From Dichomitus squalens LYAD-421 SS1 (Eukaryota > Basidiomycota > Agaricomycetes > Polyporales > Polyporaceae), in NCBI RefSeq assembly GCF_000275845.1, contig NW_006766889.1:263871-327870 (forward strand): a DNA stretch of 64,000 nucleotides, written 5' to 3'. Positions 59,101 to 64,000 of this stretch are shown here, one piece after another (within the stretch, counting starts at the first letter, position 1; every line of letters starts with the position of its first letter). The notes beneath the pieces are model-generated. The model was not told where the DNA came from. It worked only from the letters and a program-made list of their open reading frames with translations, and made no database searches. The position numbers and the translations under genes were made by a program.

Positions 59101-62100
59101 GTCGGCGAGGAGTCGAAGACCGAATCTCAGCTGGTGGAGAGCAAACTGGATTGGAGCACTGATATCCGTGTAGTCGCTGTATACCCTGTCAAGTCGCTGG
59201 GAGAACGCGGCTGTGGACTCCTCAATGACCTGTTCGCGCATCGAAGCCGACTGTTCCTGCCTTCCCAAAGCCTCGACGATGGCATCGATCTTCGGGGCGA
59301 TGATGACTTGCTCCAGGAACTGAGAAACCTCTGTCCAGTATGCGTGGAGCCGTGCGAGGTCCGAACGCCGGGGGTTCTCTTCAACACTGTCCGCAGCGTG
59401 ACTTTGCAGACCCTCGACTACTTGGGAGAGGTACGTGATGGCTAGGTTGGTCCGCCGACCGAAGGTGCGCCGCTCGTAGTCGCGGTGGAGAGCAAGCTCC
59501 TCTAGGAGGAGCGATCGTTGCTCAGACCGGAACTTCCGCGAACATTGTTGTATCGCAGCAGGGTCGAGAGGGATGCTAGGCACGTAGATATGGAGAAGCA
59601 GCCTGGAAAGCGCGATCCAACACCTGCCTAACGCGGCCCACGAGGGCATGGCACCATCCTCCAAGAGCGTCGTTAGGTATGGGCGCAAATGAACTTGATA
59701 AGCGTCCACGAAGGCCAGGTTCGGTACGCTGTCCAAAGTCGACAGAACGTCCGCGAGGGAAGAAGAGCCTGCGAGTGTTGAAGACGAGGGAGGATGGGAC
59801 GCCAGGCAAGATGCCACCTACAACAAAGGTGAGTAAGCCGTGAACATAAGTAACACATGAGAGAGATTGTACCTTAAGTGCAGTTCCCCCCAGCAAACTG
59901 AGAAGCTGTGCCCACAGGCCATCATGAGCAACAAGCGATCCTGACAGGAATGCCAGCTGCCGCTTCAAAGCACACTCGTACTCCGGCAAGCTATCCATGG
60001 GCCTCAACGATTTATCGCTAGTACTGATATTAGTGGCGAGAGTGTACCGAAGCGCACGCATACTCACCAAATCAGAATTGTGCTGCATAGCTCGACAGGA
60101 TGACACAGAGCTGAGGGACTAGCCATCTGTTGACAATGTCAGGATCACGCAACAAGGATTATGGTCGGATCGCTCACCCCAGCGACAGGCGCCGCCTCCC
60201 AGAGCTGTGAAAACCACTGCGTTTGCGACTTCACCAATACTTGCAGCATTGCTGCGAGAGTTTCAGTGGCTATCCGCAGAGGGAAAACAGAATCGAATAC
60301 CATACCCTCATTTCCTTCTCGCGCATCAATGGCCCATGACAGTTGGACGTATGGAACCAGGCTGGTCAAACTGATGTGACCATCGGAACTGCCGTAGTCG
60401 ATGAGGTCCCGCAAGACCTGCCATGAGTAGGGCCTGCATGAGCATCTTGGTGGAAGTGGAGTAACAAACCACTTACATGCTGCGCTTCTGACGCTTTCGC
60501 AAGCACCGTCTGTAACGCGCGAAGTTGTGCTATGGAATAGCAAAATCCGACGCGTTGGCCGACGCCCGATTCCGCCGTCTCAACCTCGACAAAACGCTAT
60601 GGCTACCGTGAGCAAGGAAACTACACCATGGATACACAAGGTGCTTACCCTCTCCAGCTGCGACGTCAACTGCGCAAGCGAGCGTTTCTGTTCTTCAGAC
60701 GCGGCTTTCGGCAGGGTCCACAAAGACATAAGCTCGAGTGTCTGTCTTCGCAAGTCTGTACGAACACGAGTCAGCGCCAACCCGGCCAGTACGTCTAGAG
60801 CACACACTGATGTCATTGGAAAATCGGTGGAGACGGCGATCAGCATCATCCAGGTGCCTCGTCATACTGCCGTCGGCGTCTGGAGGAATGCCGGAGGAAA
60901 GTGTGCGCCATATCTCTACCAAGCAGCTGCCGGACGTCAAGGAAACGATGCCTTCCAACGCGTTGATGCGTTGAGCGACTTCAGATACACCCTGCGATCG
61001 ACCTTGTGAATGTTGCAAAGCCTTCCGAATCCACTCAACGATTGCGAAGGCAAGGGAGAAGTCGAAGGTTTCTGGGAACTGCACTGCGTGGCGCAAGAAA
61101 CGACCATAAGCCACAAGCTCGGATAGTCGGTCGATATCCTAAAGATTGTTAGACCTTCAGATAGATGTTTGTTAACTCTGTGAACGTACATCGTCGCAAG
61201 CGCCACTGAAGTCGGTCACGTTCAGGAACTCTATCGCAGCATTTCTGATCGACTCCACGAGTAGCTTGGCGCTTGCTGCAGCACGACCCTGAACACGAGC
61301 GCGTTCGCTGGAGTACTCGTTCTGTTGTCCCGTCTCATCTTCGAGGGGCTCTCCGTAATCAATAGTTGCACCGATCAGCAGACGCAAGTGCCGGAGTAAC
61401 AGCGAGTCAGGTTGATCGTTCTCAGTTGTGTCCGACAGTACACTTGCTCGTTGAGGAGTGGCGTATAGCGGCTTGCAAGATTATGAGCGTCGCCATCCAC
61501 TTACCTGAATTTACGCCACTCACCTGCGCGAGAAGTGCATCAGGCGGGATGTCCAACGATTGACTGATATTCTTCCGCATTAGAATGGTAGTACGGTATA
61601 TGTGACTACATTTCACTACCCCCATCGATGCCCGAAGGAAGGATAGGAGCGTGGTAGAAGGGGATGCGTCGCAGGATAGGAAGCGGGAGAATAATGGAAG
61701 AGCGTTTGGGGCTGCGATCGATGCCACGAAGTACCAAGCCGCACGAGGAGAAGACAATGATTTCACAGAGGGGACAAGCGTCGGTACCAGACTGGAGACG
61801 TAAGCACTTGACGAATCTTCGCCTGTAAGCCGGCTAGCCGATGGTGTTGTGACTCTTTGTTCGGAAGGGTGTGCGTCTGTGAGCCCACGTCGAAGGAGTG
61901 ATTGTCGTCCGACCGATTGGCGAGTATCCAACCCCAAGTACGTCTCCGACGGAGAGCAGCGGATGTGGTCTAATACACGAACCCAGTCTTCCTCGACCAA
62001 CGTATCAGTAAGAGCGATTTCGACACCCCGATTCCGCATCGCCCTAGATAGCTCGCCGTATTGACCGTCGGCGCACATGAAGAGGCGGAAGTCGGGATGC

Positions 62101-64000
62101 GGACGAAGAACTTGAGTTTCACCGTTCACAGCGCCGCGTTCGTTAAGCACCAGGGAACCTTCAATTTCGCAGAGGGAGTTGAGGCGATCGAGAACCGAAG
62201 GGTTGCAGAGGTTAGCGCCGTCCAGTAGTAGCCAGCGTCCTTCCTTGAGTGCACGGACAAGCGGGCCGTCGACCCATTCCAGAGATACAGCCTGCAATCG
62301 CCGAGCTGATAGTCGCTGAAGTTGAACTCGCACCTGAGATAATCGGGTGTGGTATGGTTCGGGCAGGTTGTTCAAGGCGTCCAAGACTTGAGTGAGGGTT
62401 TCCGCAATATGAGGCATAGCGGTAGAGCTTGCTGTCCTAGTAAGGCCTCGTAGCATTGCGACATAATCAGTAGCAGCATGAAGCTTCGAACCATGGGGTA
62501 GGTACGAAAGCTCGTCAAGCAAGTCTAGAACCTCATGAACGAGATCCATCACATGGTATCCCAAGTCAGTTTCTTCAAAGCTACCCAGAATGTCTGATGC
62601 GTCTGTCGCATTGTTGACGGATACTTCACTGAGACTCTTACCCAGTAGGTGAGCCATCGTCCTGACTAACGTCGTCTTACCACTATTCCGCGGACCCGCC
62701 AAGATAGCCAGCCAGCCATGAGCGACACACATGCCTAGAGACTCTAGAGCCGCGAGCGTAGCCTGGAGGATATGGCCTCCTCTAGCGCTGGAGAGATGAC
62801 CCCCACGCGCGCCGACATAGTGGCCGACCTGGAGGTGAGAAGACGATATGAACGCTGGTGGTTGGCTAGCCTGAGTTCCGTTATTGAAGATCTCTGCGAA
62901 AAGCTGCTGGGCTCGAGCGCGGTCTTCGGTGGTTCGAAATCGCTGTAAGATGACGGCAGAAAGGCAGTGAGATGGATGGTCAGGCGGGTTGTTGCTTTGA
63001 AGAAGAGTTGCCCATCGGATGACATCGCGTAGGTTGAATTCCCATGGTGCTCCCTCCCTGGCGAACGACCTCTTGACCATGGTCTCTTCGTTGAGGACCG
63101 CCATGTAGGCAATCATCTTCTGAAGCAGGTCGGGGGGATACTTGGGGAATATGTTGCGACAGATGAGTAGAAGATCGTTCGAAGACATCTCTTGCACGTA
63201 AACCTTCGTGAACCGGTTCAAGAAGGACTTCGGGAGCCCCTTTCGACCGCCCCCTTGATGGAGAGGGTTCTGCGCAGCGAAGATGCGGAAGGAGGGATGA
63301 CGGAGGAATGAACGTCCTAGTTCTGGGATGTAGACAGTCCCTCGGTGATCGAGGACTGCGTTAAGGCCCTCTAGTACGGACTGAGGAGCAAGGTTCATCT
63401 CGTCGAGTAGAACCCAATGACCTTCCTGCAGCGCTTGAAGGAATTCGGCATCTTTCCATGCAAATTGTCCAGCCTGGCCACCTTCGACTGGGAGGTCAGA
63501 CCCAAAGAGATCGACAAGGTCCGTTTGATCGGAAAGGTTGATACGGCATAAGTGATGACCACAGATGTTTGCAAGAGCAGCAACAAGGCTGGTCTTGCCA
63601 ACCCCAGGACTTCCCTCCAGCATGATGGGTTTCGGGAGTTGACAGGCTCTAACAACACGCATGACGTTATTGCGAGTAGTCGGCGCTTCGAGTCTAAAGT
63701 TCTGGGCCAACGGCTGTAGTGGACCTCTCGGAATGGAATATAGGCTGAATCGAACTTTTGACGGGAAGTACTCGAGCGTCTGACTCTCTTGAACGACGGT
63801 GGTTACAGGAACGAGCTCTTGTAGTTTCGCGGCAACGTCCGACTTGAGGCGATCTAATGCTTCTTTCGAGTACGCTGATAGTTGAGGCATGGAGCCCAGA
63901 CCATCCAAGAACGTCATCTCCGCTGCATGATGCTAACATGCTATTAGCATCGACATAAATTGTAGGCGATGCCACTTACGAAAATCACATTCGGAGTCAT
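53181..64000 (-). CDS. MDN1: Midasin (Mdn1/Rea1), C-terminal part; 5' end outside window
   Basis: Giant dynein-like AAA ATPase that strips assembly factors from pre-60S ribosomes in nucleolus and nucleoplasm. The gene enters from the right edge, so AAA1-4 are missing. An AAA module with P-loop EGSPGVGKTSLVAAL (about 63588-63614) and Walker B HWVLLDEMNLAP fits AAA5; a second with P-loop AGPRNSGKTTLVRTM (about 62670-62702) fits AAA6. A long helical linker covers about 56.5-61.3 kb, with an uninterrupted 1019-codon exon. The Glu/Asp-rich tail lies at 54.7-55.9 kb (for example EEGEEEDEEEGEEPEEQVGD). The C-terminal MIDAS domain has the metal site in VLIALDDSRSMAES (about 53826-53850), which binds Ytm1- and Rsa4-type UBL domains. 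The stop codon is at 53181-53183. Introns are few and short. A split codon near 63940-63980 (DSECDF|PEMTFLDGLG) shows the upstream exon continuing. Confidence 0.95.

Overview
The window is nuclear DNA from a filamentous basidiomycete, most likely an Agaricomycete (mushroom or polypore lineage). The genes carry many 45-70 bp GT-AG introns and sit close together on both strands. Two genes are typical of the group: a mushroom-type tyrosinase and a DUF3605 protein. The family assignments come from recognising protein motifs by eye; no database search was run.

Layout. 0.1-3.3 kb: a tandem-repeat protein, a diverged direct repeat, and a small mitochondrial membrane protein. 3.5 kb: an intron-containing tRNA-Lys(UUU). 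4-7.3 kb: two adjacent metabolic genes with disabling lesions, a pyridoxal-reductase-type aldo-keto reductase with two 1-bp deletions and a HAD phosphatase with an in-frame TAA. 8.7-9.9 kb: a divergent homeodomain-like protein. 10.5-15.1 kb: a Ser/Thr kinase with a long coiled-coil tail. 15.7-22.4 kb: the nuclear-basket protein Mlp1/TPR. 22.7-23.8 kb: Mob2. 24.1-26.0 kb: a DCAF4/WDR21-like WD40 protein. 26.6-28.3 kb: a multi-pass membrane protein. 28.8-30.5 kb: a second homeodomain-like protein that shares an intron site with the first. 30.7-33.7 kb: a GCFC-domain protein. 33.9-35.7 kb: a Rad60-type SUMO-like protein. 37.0-39.2 kb: tyrosinase. 39.7-40.9 kb: DUF3605. 41.2-42.5 kb: RanGAP. 42.8-43.6 kb: PPC decarboxylase. 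43.8-45.9 kb: an unnamed protein. 45.9-53.2 kb: a gene-poor stretch whose only supported gene encodes a 44-residue secreted, dibasic-processed peptide. 53.2-64.0 kb: the C-terminal two thirds or so of midasin, running off the window.

Most genes are housekeeping and independent. Several act in nuclear transport or nuclear RNA and DNA metabolism (Mlp1, RanGAP, midasin, GCFC protein, Rad60 protein), but nothing suggests a functional cluster. Four divergent pairs share intergenic promoters of 208-673 bp. The most interesting items are the two homeodomain-like paralogues with Arg-Gln where Asn51 is normally invariant, the tiny secreted peptide precursor in the gene-poor zone, and the side-by-side decayed AKR and HAD genes.
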